A DNA stretch of 64,000 nt from Chloroflexota bacterium. GTDB lineage: Bacteria > Chloroflexota > Anaerolineae > Anaerolineales > Villigracilaceae. The notes under the pieces were generated by a model. The model searched no databases. It was not told the origin of the DNA and worked only from the letters and a program-made list of their open reading frames with translations. Positions 7,939 through 15,874 of this stretch are shown here, piece by piece. The stretch covers positions 310,001 to 374,000 of the forward strand of contig JACRBN010000026.1 of the NCBI GenBank assembly GCA_016213105.1, in the 5' to 3' direction. The first letter of the stretch is position 1, and the number at the start of each line of letters is the position of its first letter. Position numbers and translations under genes: made by a program.

Positions 7939-8745
7939 ATGAATCGACGCCCCAACATTTTATTGACCAATGACGATGGGATCCGTTCCCCGGGCCTGTG
8001 GGCCGCCGCCGCCGCCCTTTCCAGCTTGGGATTTGTCACCGTGGCCGCGCCGCGCGACCAGTCCTCGGGCATGGGCCGCAGCCTGCCCAGCACCTCAGAC
8101 GGGATCATCCGCGAGGAGCGGGTACAGGTCAACGGGCGCGAGTGGACGGCGTACGCCGTGGGTGGAAGTCCCGCCCAGGCGGTGCTGCATGCCATTCTGG
8201 AGATCATGCCCGAGCCGCCAGACCTGGTCGTTTCGGGCATCAACTACGGGGAAAACGTTGGGTTGGGTGTGACCATTTCAGGGACGGTGGGGGCGGCGCT
8301 CGAAGGGGCGGGACTTGGGTATCCCGCCATGGCCGTTTCCCTGGAGGTGCATCAGCAGTATCACCTGAGCTATTCGGAAGATATCGATTTTGCGCCCGCT
8401 GCGCATTTCACGGAGACCTTCGCCCGTATCCTGCTGGATAGAAGAAATTTTGCCGAAGTGGATGTGCTCAAGGTGGAGATTCCCGCGGGTGCCGGGCTCG
8501 ATACTCCCTGGGAAGTGACCCGCCTGGCGCGTCAGCGTTATTATGAGCCCATCAAGCCCGTGCGCGCTTCGTGGGATCAGCCTGCCACGGTGGGATACCG
8601 TGAAGCCAGCGAACTCGAAAACGAAGGCCGCGACACGGACGTGTACGTGCTGCGCGGCAAGCGGCTGGTCAGCGTCACGCCCCTCAGCCTGGACCTGACG
8701 GCGCGTGTGGATCTGTCGCATTTCGAAAGGGACTTGCGCAAATAA
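7939..8745 (+). CDS. surE: 5'/3'-nucleotidase SurE
   Basis: The protein opens with the SurE signature ILLTNDDGIRSPGL, whose Asp pair binds the divalent metal, and has the SGINYGENVGLGVTISGTVG block near residue 95-115. SurE is a cytosolic phosphatase acting on nucleoside monophosphates and is often linked to stationary-phase survival. The length (268 aa) is normal. I prefer ATG 7939 because AAGGATGAG lies at good spacing before it; an ATG at 7930 would add three residues and sit inside that box. A terminator separates it from the tRNA upstream and another faces the convergent thioredoxin gene. Confidence 0.93.
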   Translation: MNRRPNILLTNDDGIRSPGLWAAAAALSSLGFVTVAAPRDQSSGMGRSLPSTSDGIIREERVQVNGREWTAYAVGGSPAQAVLHAILEIMPEPPDLVVSGINYGENVGLGVTISGTVGAALEGAGLGYPAMAVSLEVHQQYHLSYSEDIDFAPAAHFTETFARILLDRRNFAEVDVLKVEIPAGAGLDTPWEVTRLARQRYYEPIKPVRASWDQPATVGYREASELENEGRDTDVYVLRGKRLVSVTPLSLDLTARVDLSHFERDLRK

Positions 8746-8773
8746 AAAACGGGCCGCGAGGCCCGTTCTGTTT
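8745..8773. terminator. Bidirectional terminator between surE and trx
   Basis: The stem ACGGGCC/GGCCCGT is flanked by A6 on the left and a T-rich stretch on the right, between convergent genes. It touches both stop codons. Confidence 0.8.
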
Positions 8774-9095
8774 AGATGTGCGGGGTGAGTTTCCCCACCA
8801 GTTTGTCCCTGGTTTGAAAGCCTGAGATGCGTTCTTTGATCTCCCCATGCTTGAAGAGCATCAGGGTTGGGATGCCCAGCACGCCATACTGCACCATCAG
8901 GTTCGGGTTCTGGTCGGCATCCAGTTTGACCACCTTGACCCGGCCCTGCCAGTCCTGCGCGAGTTGCTTCACAATGGGATCGAGCATTTTGCAGGGTTGG
9001 CACCAGGTGGCCGTGAAATCCACCAGCACGGGTTCGCTGGCGTTCAGCACCTCGTTTTGAAAATCCAATTCATTTACGTATTGCATGTCAGCCAT
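8772..9095 (-). CDS. trxA: Thioredoxin
   Basis: The 107-aa protein has the usual thioredoxin length with an active-site WCQPC (Cys32, Cys35) after the FTAT strand and the cis-Pro block GIPTLMLF near residue 75. It reduces protein disulfides in the cytoplasm. The active site has Gln in place of the common Gly (WCGPC), a variant that shifts redox potential in some thioredoxins. It is followed by a terminator shared with surE. Confidence 0.92.
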   Translation of the reverse strand: MADMQYVNELDFQNEVLNASEPVLVDFTATWCQPCKMLDPIVKQLAQDWQGRVKVVKLDADQNPNLMVQYGVLGIPTLMLFKHGEIKERISGFQTRDKLVGKLTPHI

Positions 9096-9142
9096 GGGTT
9101 CCTCCGTGTGTTGTAGATGCTCCCGCCCTCGAAAATATTACG

Positions 9143-9171
9143 TTGACGTTCATTTGCGGGCGTGTTAGAAT
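9143..9171 (+). promoter_or_regulatory. Promoter of tRNA-Lys
   Basis: TTGACG (9143-9148) and TAGAAT (9166-9171) have 17-base spacing; the -10 box ends 18 bases before the mature tRNA start. Confidence 0.75.
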
Positions 9172-9189
9172 GCAATCCGCTTTGGCTAC

Positions 9190-9261
9190 GGGCGCGTAGC
9201 TCAATGGCAGAGCAGTGGCCTTTTAAGCCATTGGTTGAGAGTTCGAATCTCTCCGCGCTCA
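9190..9261 (+). tRNA. tRNA-Lys(TTT), integration target
   Basis: Acceptor GGGCGCG/CGCGCTC, anticodon loop CTTTTAA, T-arm GAGAG-TTCGAAT-CTCTC, discriminator A, no encoded CCA. The 3' part from position 9216 is also attL, so the functional gene is rebuilt using element-carried sequence. Confidence 0.95.
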
Positions 9262-9263
9262 CT
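9216..9263. other. attL (48-bp direct repeat)
   Basis: The 48 bases from the tRNA-Lys anticodon stem through two bases past the discriminator are repeated exactly at 47908-47955. Identity stops abruptly on both sides, as expected for site-specific integration. Confidence 0.93.
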
Positions 9264-9391
9264 AAGACTTTTTAAATTGTTAAGGTGCCAGTACCACCTT
9301 GACGATGAAAGTCTCATCGCCTCGGGCTTCATGCGCTAACATGGAGCCCGTGTGTTTTAACAGCCTCCCATCCCCCAACAAACACAACCGA

Positions 9392-9598
9392 TTACTTAAC
9401 CGCCTGGCTCAACTTCTTGATGCGCTCGATTTCCGACGCAGGAATGAGAAACGCAGAAGTGCGGCCACCAAGTGGATTCTTTCGACGCGCCGAGATCTTG
9501 CCGCTCTTGATCATCCGAATGATCGTATCGTGCGAGAGCTTGAGCGCCTCCGCCACTTGTTTCGTTGTCAGTTCTTCGTGTGGTGTTTGCTTAGCCAT
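9392..9598 (-). CDS. Small HTH protein, excisionase-like
   Basis: The 68-aa protein has a MerR/excisionase-type helix-turn-helix (TTKQVAEALKLSHDTIIRMI, residues 11-30) followed by KSGKISARRK, the wing that follows such helices. Proteins of this kind bend att DNA and control excision, or act as repressors. Its position next to attL, opposite the integrase end, supports an excisionase role. ATG 9598 is chosen because an ideal promoter ends just before it. The ORF continues upstream as a much longer open frame with no plausible protein sequence. Confidence 0.82.
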   Translation of the reverse strand: MAKQTPHEELTTKQVAEALKLSHDTIIRMIKSGKISARRKNPLGGRTSAFLIPASEIERIKKLSQAVK

Positions 9599-9605
9599 TT
9601 TTCGC

Positions 9606-9633
9606 ATTATACGCAACTTACGCAGGATGTCAA
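9606..9633 (-). promoter_or_regulatory. Consensus promoter giving a leaderless xis transcript
   Basis: On the minus strand TTGACA (9628-9633), a 16-base spacer and TATAAT (9606-9611) match the consensus perfectly. The start codon lies only seven bases after the -10 box, so transcription would begin at or beside the ATG and the mRNA would lack a leader. Confidence 0.85.
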
Positions 9634-9689
9634 GCGCCAATTTTTTGGATGATGTCCTGGCGATGGGCGGATACCAACAAAAAAGCCGA

Positions 9690-9940
9690 TTCTCTCCCCA
9701 GCCGATTCCACATCCCAAGCAGACTCTTTCCCCGCCCTTGCCTGGTCCCGACATGGACACAGACTCTCGTTCCGCACCGGGTCCCGCCAAGGCGGACGCG
9801 GTAGGCCGCAGGCTGAGCGCGTCCGTGTGGGTTTGCCTACGTTCGCCGCTCCAGATCAGGGTCGTTCCTCCCTTCGCTCCTGCACAGCCCAAGATTACGG
9901 CCAAAAGCCCACCGCTCCAATGCGCGGTGGGCTTTTTTTC
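9690..9940 (+). ncRNA. Possible structured RNA ending in a strong terminator
   Basis: No convincing ORF covers this stretch. It contains a stem CGGACGCG/CGCGTCCG at about 9792-9823 and ends with a textbook terminator at 9904-9939 (stem GCCCACCGC/GCGGTGGGC, then T7). A strong terminator without an upstream gene on that strand suggests a non-coding transcript. No promoter was identified and no known family is recognised. Confidence 0.35.
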
Positions 9941-10387
9941 GCCGTCGCTCCATGGTCGGGCAAACGCGGACGGCTGCGCGGATCCTGCTCGCCCAGCCGC
10001 CGCCCCGCCCATTCCGCTAATCTTTGGGCTGGCCATCGCTCCACTCGTCACTTGCGGACGCGGCTCCGCTGCGCTTCGCAACGCGTCCGCACCCTGACTC
10101 TTCCGCTTTTGCTCACTTCGGCACGCTGACGCTAAACCCACACGGCAAGGCTTCGCCCGCGCACAGCCTGAACAGCGGCCCTCTCCCGCCATTGCCTGCT
10201 TGCGGGCGTGCAGGCAACAAGAAGCCTAATTCGCGGATTGGTTGCGGGCTGCGCCCCAACCAATCCGCGAGTCCTCGGTACCTTTTGTTGCCTTTCGCCT
10301 GCACCGTGGACGCCTTCGGCACTAGCAGGCAAAGGCTCGAAGACACGAACAACGGGACGGCGCTCGAAGAACACTCGCCCGCCCTAT

Positions 10388-10740
10388 GGTAAGCCGCAGG
10401 CAAAGCCTTTTGCTTTATGGTCGTGCTCACTACCGCTGACGCTACGCTCCGCGCGCCCCTAAAGCCGCCCGACTTGCACGGGCTAAAAGGCATTGCCTGG
10501 ACGCGGCAGGCCGCGCAAGTGCGCACTCCGTTCAGTCGCTCCAGTCGCTCCCGTTCGCTTTCCTCGCATCCGTTCACTCCGCGCTCCGCTTCCGCTATCG
10601 CCCGCTCCGCCGCTACGTTCACTACGCTCGTCACGGCTACGCCGCCGCTCTCTCCCGCTCCTTCCGCTCCATCACTACGGCGCACATGCTCGAAGCTACA
10701 ACCAAGATCAAGAGCATTCGCGCGGGACTGGACGTGCCCC
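10388..10740. repeat. Duplicated structured unit, copy A
   Basis: Copy A shares with copy B (10922-11215), in the same order: TGGTAAGCCGCAGGCAAAGC, CCCGACTTGCACGGGCTAAA, the GGCATTGCCTGGAC block, CGCAAGTGC, and a GCACATGCT...GAAGCTAC...CAAGATCAA block. Within a unit, CAGGCAAAGCCTTTT can pair with AAAAGGCATTGCCTG (one mismatch) and ACTTGC with GCAAGT. The stretches between these blocks have diverged. Confidence 0.7.
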
Positions 10741-10910
10741 AGTCCGCGCTCACAGATCAAGAGCATTCACGCGGGACTGGACGTGCCCCAGTCCGCGCTC
10801 ACAGATCAAGAGCATTCACGCGGGACTGGACGTGCCCCAGTCCGCGTTCATAGATCAAGAGCATTCGCGCGGGACTGGACGTGCCCCAGCCCGCGCTCAT
10901 AGGTCAAGAG
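10705..10910. repeat. 49-bp minisatellite, four copies plus a partial fifth
   Basis: Units start at 10705, 10754, 10803 and 10852, each beginning AGATCAAGAGCATTC and containing CGGGACTGGACGTGCCCCAG; a partial fifth starts at 10901. The period is not divisible by three, so it does not encode a regular protein repeat. Confidence 0.92.
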
Positions 10911-10921
10911 CAAAAACACCT

Positions 10922-11215
10922 GGTGGTAAGCCGCAGGCAAAGCCTTTTACGCTGGACGTGGGCTGAAGCTGGGACGAACACCCAGCAACGCCCACGCCAT
11001 CGCCGCCCGACTTGCACGGGCTAAAAAGGCATTGCCTGGACACGGCCAGCCCCGCAAGTGCCTACGCAATTCATTCCGTCACGCAGCCGCGCTCATTCCT
11101 TGTGGCAGGCTGGACAAGAGCGATAGAGCGGCCAGCCGCCGCAATTCCCTTCGCTTGCTGCCCTCCTCCCTTCTTGCTTCGGCACATGCTAGAAGCTACG
11201 AACAAGATCAAAAGC
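10922..11215. repeat. Duplicated structured unit, copy B
   Basis: This is the second, diverged copy of the unit at 10388-10740. The pairing blocks are kept while the intervening DNA differs, which suggests selection on structure or binding sites rather than on the whole sequence. Confidence 0.7.
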
Positions 11216-11947
11216 TGCTGGTTGCGCGACGAGCACCGCGCAAGGCTCGCATACAGCTCGCCAGGTCTCCAATACGAACAGGCGGGACGGCGCTATCGCC
11301 CGCCCGCCACGAACGCCATCGGCGCACGGACACAGGCACAGCCGCCCCGCCCCCCGCCGCGAGGCATCCCCCCACGGGGACGTCCGCTCCGCACTCGCCA
11401 CCCTGTCGGGATGGCGGCGCTCCGCGTCCAGCGCGGTGTGTTTAATCGCTCTTGGGTGGCAGGGCTTTTCCGCCTACGCCGCCGAGGAGCATCGGCGGCT
11501 AACGCTCGTTCCACTCGCTGGCTAACTCTGCCTGTGCCGTGTTAAGACGCCGAGCGGTAGGCGCTACGCGCAAGAGCATTGAAGAACGAACCAGACCACT
11601 CCGTGCAGCTTGAATAGAGGGCTAACGCTGGCATGAATGCCTGGCTTGCAAAGACGGTCAAGGGGTCGCCGCCGCAAAGACAGCGCAGCCTAAGCCCTAC
11701 GGTCAGTCGCTTCAAGGTCGTCGCTGACGCTCCTCCCTCGGCTCTGCTTCGCAGGCCGCCCTTCGGGTTCCGCTCCTTCCCTTCGGGCTTTTAACGGTTG
11801 CGCTTTGCGGCGGTTCGCGCCCCCTTTCCCCGCAAGCCAGTCATGCCAGCAGTTCAGTTAGCCACTCTTTCAGTCTTGCACTTCGTTCAAGTTAGTTCGC
11901 CCCTTTCGGGCAGTCATCCTTCGCCAGCAGTTCAAAGGCAGGTTTCC

Positions 11948-12484
11948 ATGTCAGTTTATTTCGGCGGCTCTCGTTCTCTTGCTCCTTCGCCCTTGCTCGC
12001 TCAAGTTGTCGCGGCCGTCCTCGCCTCTGGCGAGTCCGTCCATGTGGGCTGCTCGGCTGGCGCCGATGCCCAGGTTATAGCGTGCGCGCTTCGTTCCTCG
12101 TCGTTTCGGCAGGTCCGCGCCTTTGCCGCCTTCGCGCCGTCGGGCGCTGGTGCTTGCTCCCTGTCTGCCGTGCCCGTTGTGCAGGCCGCCGCGCGTGTTG
12201 GTCTGTCTGTGTCCTGGCTGGCTGGCGGTCCGCTTGCGGTCCCGCTTGCCGCTCGCCTCATCCGCCGCAGCTTGGCCGCCGCTGCTGGCTGTTCCGTCGC
12301 TGTTTTCTTCATGCCTGGCGCTGGCTCGCTGTCCGTTGCATCTCGTTTGCCTGCATCCTTGCCCGTGTTCGCGTTCGGCCCCGTGCCCGCCGCCATCCCT
12401 GGCAAGGCTGGCGGCTGGGTTGTTTCCTCGTTTCATGCTCTGCCCTGCTGGCAATTCCAGCCCGCACAGCAGGCGCTTTTCTAG
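11948..12484 (+). CDS. SLOG/DprA-like Rossmann protein
   Basis: The 178-aa protein begins SVYFGGSRSL and has HVGCSAGADAQVI near residue 35, the GS and GCxxGAD-type nucleotide-binding turns seen in SLOG/LOG/DprA-A domains. SLOG proteins bind nucleotides or nucleotide signals and occur in phage conflict systems. The rest is alternating hydrophobic strands and Ala/Ser-rich helices. I start at ATG 11948 after AAGGCAGG; the frame is open further upstream but without homology. It is the first gene of the forward early block, and a strong hairpin follows. Family call by eye only. Confidence 0.55.
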   Translation: MSVYFGGSRSLAPSPLLAQVVAAVLASGESVHVGCSAGADAQVIACALRSSSFRQVRAFAAFAPSGAGACSLSAVPVVQAAARVGLSVSWLAGGPLAVPLAARLIRRSLAAAAGCSVAVFFMPGAGSLSVASRLPASLPVFAFGPVPAAIPGKAGGWVVSSFHALPCWQFQPAQQALF

Positions 12485-12485
12485 C

Positions 12486-12542
12486 GGCGCATGGACGGCG
12501 GGCGGGCGGGTGCCCCAGCCCACCCGCCCGCCGCCATGCCTG
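12486..12542. other. Long GC-rich inverted repeat after the SLOG-like gene
   Basis: An arm rich in GGCGGGCGGG pairs with CCCGCCCGCC about seven bases away. There is no T-run, so it is a structural or attenuating hairpin rather than a classical terminator. Confidence 0.6.
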
Positions 12543-12591
12543 CCCCATAAGTTGGTTGTCACCCGCGCGGCTTTCGCGCGGTACCTAAACA

Positions 12592-12607
12592 AAGGAGTTT
12601 CGCGAAA
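12592..12607 (+). promoter_or_regulatory. Ribosome site with leader motif AAAGGAGTTTCGC
   Basis: AAAGGAGTTTCGCGAAA lies directly before ATG 12608. The same AAAGGAGTTTCGC-AAA leader precedes two reverse genes at the other end of the element (ATG 46562 and 46744). Confidence 0.75.
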
Positions 12608-13192
12608 ATGTCCACCCCCAACCCCATGCAAGGCACGTACCAAGTCAAAGACCGCCGCGGCGCGCACCTGGCGCGCGCCCTCCGCGACCTTGACGGCGTG
12701 GTGACCGTCGAAGTGCTGTTAATCGGCTCGACAGAGTCTCACCAATACGGCTATGACATCGTCAGCCACTGGGAGCGCGTTTTATCTGCCGATGTTCAGC
12801 CCTACACCCCCGCCGCCGCCTATCAATCCACAGGCCCCGCGGACCTGGTCGCCCTGGCCCAGGAGGCCGTCACAATCTACGCACTCGACCCCGCCCGGGT
12901 CCAGCGCGCCGCCCAAATCGTCCACAGGCGCTACGCCATCATTAACGCCCACAAAGACGAGCACGGAATCACCATCCCGCGGCCCTCGCTTAACGTGCTG
13001 GCCGTCGAGTCCGACACCCGCCGCGGGTGGTATGTTGTCCGCCCTGGCTCATGCACCTGCAAAGACAACGAAAACGGGCACACCTGCAAACATAGAATCG
13101 CCGCATGGATGCACCGCGAATCCATCATCCGCCGGCTGGCCACCGCCCGCCGCGTATCAAAAGCGCAAATTCTCGCCGAACTGACCGCCTAA
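12608..13192 (+). CDS. SWIM zinc-finger protein
   Basis: The 194-aa protein has a SWIM-type CxC...CxH zinc motif near residues 155-170 (SCTCKDNENGHTCKHRIAAW). SWIM fingers bind DNA or proteins and are found in phage and transposon proteins. The first 130 residues show no recognised domain. The next gene starts within 12 bases, so they are co-transcribed. A DNA-binding role in element replication or regulation is inferred. Confidence 0.72.
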   Translation: MSTPNPMQGTYQVKDRRGAHLARALRDLDGVVTVEVLLIGSTESHQYGYDIVSHWERVLSADVQPYTPAAAYQSTGPADLVALAQEAVTIYALDPARVQRAAQIVHRRYAIINAHKDEHGITIPRPSLNVLAVESDTRRGWYVVRPGSCTCKDNENGHTCKHRIAAWMHRESIIRRLATARRVSKAQILAELTA

Positions 13193-13202
13193 GGTGGACG
13201 CC

Positions 13203-13742
13203 ATGCATACCTACTTTGCCAACTGTACAACGCTCGAAGAAGCAAAAAGCCTATACCGCCAGCTTGCCCTGAAACACCACCCCGACCGCGGCGGAGACTT
13301 GGCCACCATGCAGGCCATTAACGCCGAGTATGCCGACTTTCTCGCCAACTTCGCCAAGAGAGACGCGCGCGAGCGCCAGCAGAAGGCCCACACCGAAAAC
13401 CGCAAGAGCGCCGCAGACTTTCACGACATGGACGCAGTAAGCGCCGAACTCAAAGCGAAAATCGAATTTGCCTTGAACCTGGACGGCGTTGAAGTGGAAC
13501 TGATGGGCTTATGGGTTTGGCTCACTGGCAACACCAAAGCCCACAAAGACGCCATCAAGGCGCAGGGTTTCAAGTGGTCACCCGAAAAAACCGCTTGGTA
13601 TTTTGCGGGCGTGCCGTCCTTCAATCGCCAGCGCCGCACCCTGGACGAAATCCGCAACATGCACGGCAGCACCCGCTTCACCCGTGACGCCCACCGCGAC
13701 GAGCAACGCGAAGAACACCGCGCCGAAGCATTACACGCCTAA
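13203..13742 (+). CDS. J-domain-like protein
   Basis: Residues 1-60 resemble a J domain, with EEAKSLYRQLALKHHPDRGG including the HPD triad needed to stimulate DnaK ATPase. The C-terminal part (FKWSPEKTAWYFAG and following) resembles the fold that often follows in phage J-like proteins. ATG 13203 is preferred because AAGGTGG lies six bases before it; the GTG at 13194 would overlap that box. The protein (179 aa) may recruit host DnaK to a replication or assembly step; this is inference. Confidence 0.75.
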   Translation: MHTYFANCTTLEEAKSLYRQLALKHHPDRGGDLATMQAINAEYADFLANFAKRDARERQQKAHTENRKSAADFHDMDAVSAELKAKIEFALNLDGVEVELMGLWVWLTGNTKAHKDAIKAQGFKWSPEKTAWYFAGVPSFNRQRRTLDEIRNMHGSTRFTRDAHRDEQREEHRAEALHA

Positions 13743-13758
13743 CGAAAGGAAAACCGCA

Positions 13759-14004
13759 ATGACTCAAACCTTTGAACACTGGTATGCCGAAGTTGACCAA
13801 GCCGTCCAGGACGTGATTACGCTGGGCGTGGATGACCTGCCCGACATGGACTATATGAGCATGTACGAGGATGGAGAGACGCCCGCGCAGGCCGCACAAA
13901 TAGCCCTTTTCAATGCTGGCTACACTCCCGACGACGACCCCGACCCCGACTCCACCTATACCCAGGAATTCGACGAATTCACCGACGCCGACCCAGGACT
14001 CTAA
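13759..14004 (+). CDS. Small acidic protein, unknown
   Basis: An 81-aa very acidic protein with a C-terminal run of Asp/Glu/Pro follows the J-like gene by 16 bases, with a GAAAGGAAAA ribosome site. Acidic small proteins of this kind are common in phage early operons and may mimic DNA or bind basic host proteins. No family recognised. Confidence 0.65.
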   Translation: MTQTFEHWYAEVDQAVQDVITLGVDDLPDMDYMSMYEDGETPAQAAQIALFNAGYTPDDDPDPDSTYTQEFDEFTDADPGL

Positions 14005-14011
14005 CCCCACT

Positions 14012-14045
14012 GCGGGCGCGCCCGATCGAAAACGGGCGCGCCCGC
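14012..14045. other. Perfect 12-bp inverted repeat
   Basis: GCGGGCGCGCCC and GGGCGCGCCCGC flank a 10-base loop between two co-directional genes. It lacks a T-run and may stabilise or attenuate the operon mRNA. Confidence 0.7.
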
Positions 14046-14060
14046 CAGGACAAACACACC

Positions 14061-14630
14061 ATGAGCGAAACCGAATTACTCCAACTTGCAAAAGACCTGG
14101 CCCTGGAATTGACCTTGCTCACTGGTCAGACCTTCCAAACCATCACCGATGAACGCTTTGTTTATATCAAAGGCGGCGGCGCATGGCTTGCGCTTAATAC
14201 TTCATGGCGACCCAAAGACAGAATCACAGTCTACGCCAGCACCCCCCGCGCCATGAAAGGCCGCGCGAGCAATCACCCCGAAATCACCGTCAGCGCGGAC
14301 CGCACCCCCGAACAAATCGCCCGCGACATTGCCCGCCGCATCCTGACCGAAGCCCGCGAATACTTCGAAGACTGTCGCACCATCCACCGAAAGGAAAAAG
14401 CCAACGCAAACGCCTTGCGCGTCATGCAGCACAGACTCAGCCCCTACCTAAAGAGGTCCCACCGCTCACACTACGACACCACCCGAACCACCATGCACGG
14501 CCCCCGCATAAGCGCGGACCTGATTCCGACCGAGATTTTGGAACTCAAAATATCTCACGTCACGCTTGGCGAGGCCGTTAAAATTTTCGAAATCCTGCAA
14601 TGCAGAAATGAACCCACACCCGAGGAGTAA
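14061..14630 (+). CDS. Phage-type early protein, unknown
   Basis: A 189-aa soluble protein with an N-terminal helix (ELLQLAKDLALEL), a mixed middle and a Lys/Arg/His-rich region (residues 110-150). It lies in the early forward operon, seven bases before the next gene. No family recognised. The preceding hairpin separates it from the acidic gene. Confidence 0.65.
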   Translation: MSETELLQLAKDLALELTLLTGQTFQTITDERFVYIKGGGAWLALNTSWRPKDRITVYASTPRAMKGRASNHPEITVSADRTPEQIARDIARRILTEAREYFEDCRTIHRKEKANANALRVMQHRLSPYLKRSHRSHYDTTRTTMHGPRISADLIPTEILELKISHVTLGEAVKIFEILQCRNEPTPEE

Positions 14631-14637
14631 ATAACCC

Positions 14638-15132
14638 ATGGCCACCCCCACCCCCCAACCCGCCCAGCCCGAACGCATGAGCGCCGCCGAAATCCGCAAA
14701 GCCTTCGACGACATTAACGCCCGCCTGCAAGACCTCTACAACCTCCAGGCCGAGGAGCGCGAGCGCGTCGAGCAAATCGCCGAATCCGTCGAGTCCATCA
14801 TTGAAGGCCTGCACAAAGCCGCCGCCACTCTGCCCCCCGCCGCCCCCAGCGGACAGACCCTCACCGAAACCGCCACCAGCATCGAGCGCGAGACCCGCAA
14901 AGGCAAGACCTATTACCGCGTCATGTGCGGACGTTTCACCAAGCACGGCGTCCGCATCTGGGAAGAAGGCCTGAAAGCCGCGGGCATCGACCCCGCCGCC
15001 CTCGACTGGGTGAACGACACCGCCAAAATTGACCCGCCGCTCCGCGTCGTGATCGAGATGGAAAACTACACCACCGAGGAAGGCGAGACCAAGACAGGCC
15101 CCAGGCGCATTATCGGAAAGGCGCAGCCATGA
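14638..15132 (+). CDS. Phage-type early protein with coiled coil, unknown
   Basis: A 164-aa protein: a Pro-rich start, a coiled-coil-like segment (residues 18-60), an Ala/Pro linker and a C-terminal beta-rich domain (KGKTYYRVMCGRF, residues 90-150). Its last four bases overlap the start of the next gene. It may be a single-strand-binding-type or adaptor protein, but nothing proves this. Confidence 0.65.
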   Translation: MATPTPQPAQPERMSAAEIRKAFDDINARLQDLYNLQAEERERVEQIAESVESIIEGLHKAAATLPPAAPSGQTLTETATSIERETRKGKTYYRVMCGRFTKHGVRIWEEGLKAAGIDPAALDWVNDTAKIDPPLRVVIEMENYTTEEGETKTGPRRIIGKAQP

Positions 15133-15335
15133 CCATCGTCACCCGCCTCCGCGCCTGCGACAACTGCGGCGCCCCCCTCGAAGATCCTGACGAGATCCTC
15201 TGCCCTGAATGTCGGCTCCGCGCCATCTGGAACGCCAAAGGCATCCCGAAGGAGCAGCAAGACGCCATCCTTGCCGACATCGAAGCCAAAGCCAGGCCAG
15301 GCGCGAAAATTGGCCCCTTCACCATCCCAGGCTAA
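15129..15335 (+). CDS. Small zinc-ribbon protein
   Basis: A 68-aa protein with CDNCGAPL and CPECRLR, a C2C2 zinc ribbon in residues 10-30, followed by a helical tail. It overlaps the previous stop (ATGA) and is followed by a terminator, so it ends the early operon. Confidence 0.75.
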   Translation: MTIVTRLRACDNCGAPLEDPDEILCPECRLRAIWNAKGIPKEQQDAILADIEAKARPGAKIGPFTIPG

Positions 15336-15342
15336 AAGCCCG

Positions 15343-15369
15343 CCGCCCGCAGCAATGCGGGCGGTTTTC
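15343..15369 (+). terminator. Terminator of the early operon
   Basis: The stem CCGCCCGC/GCGGGCGG with a six-base loop is followed by TTTTC. Confidence 0.85.
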
Positions 15370-15661
15370 TTACCAAATCAGTCCAATTTCTGCCCAAAAA
15401 TTTCGGTCCGCCTGTCGGCGGCGCATTCGCGTCAAAGCGGACGCCGACCCCTGCTCCCGTCGGCCGCCTGCTGCTCGCCAGCCCGCCCGCGGCCCAAACC
15501 AGCATCACCAGACAGCTGCCCCCGTCATCGACGCCTGCCAGCGTTTAGCGACAGCTGACCCCGTCAAGCGCCCCCCTTCGCCCTTCTTCGTGCCCTTCGT
15601 GGATTCCCCCCGCCCCCCGACCGAGGCTCCCGAGCCTCGGTTATAATGCCCATCTCCGCCT

Positions 15662-15856
15662 ATGAACCTGACTCAATTCACTACCATCTACTTCGTTTGC
15701 ACCCTCTTGGCAGCGAGTGTCTTTGCGGTATGGGCAGCCAAAAAGGACATCCCTTCCAGGCATTTCTTTCGCCTGCTGCTTCGCTTTTCCCTGATAAACG
15801 CTGTCATCTACCTGCTGATACGGTTTACCTTGCAAGCCCTGGGCCTGGTCGAATAA
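15662..15856 (+). CDS. Small membrane protein, 64 aa
   Basis: Two hydrophobic segments (residues 8-25 and 38-58) are joined by a basic loop. A TATAAT box at 15642-15647 stands 15 bases upstream and a terminator follows at 15875, so it is a separate short transcript. No Shine-Dalgarno box is seen. The size suits a holin-like or toxin-like membrane peptide, but no family is recognised. Confidence 0.55.
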   Translation: MNLTQFTTIYFVCTLLAASVFAVWAAKKDIPSRHFFRLLLRFSLINAVIYLLIRFTLQALGLVE

Positions 15857-15874
15857 TTTCCCCCTCGGATGCGT

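Larger units (their letters stand above)
9941..11947. other. 2-kb gene-free region rich in dyads and repeats
   Basis: Open frames here give low-complexity, Arg/Ala/Ser/Pro-rich translations without family likeness, so I treat the region as non-coding. It holds a long hairpin at 10236-10273 (arms CGCGGATTGGTT/AACCAATCCGCG), a duplicated unit (10388-10740 and 10922-11215), a 49-bp minisatellite (10705-10910) and many shorter dyads. The plus strand is strongly pyrimidine-rich around 10530-10680. It may be a large structured RNA locus, an origin-like region or degenerate DNA. Confidence 0.6.

Noticed and set aside
10705-10910. Possible CRISPR array
   Set aside because: The 49-bp period is uniform over its whole length, with no repeat/spacer division.
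10113-11445. Several open frames in the left arm (for example 10113-10766 minus, 10493-10966 plus, 11012-11545 plus)
   Set aside because: Translations are low-complexity and repeat-derived, run across a 49-bp repeat that breaks frame periodicity, and lack ribosome sites.
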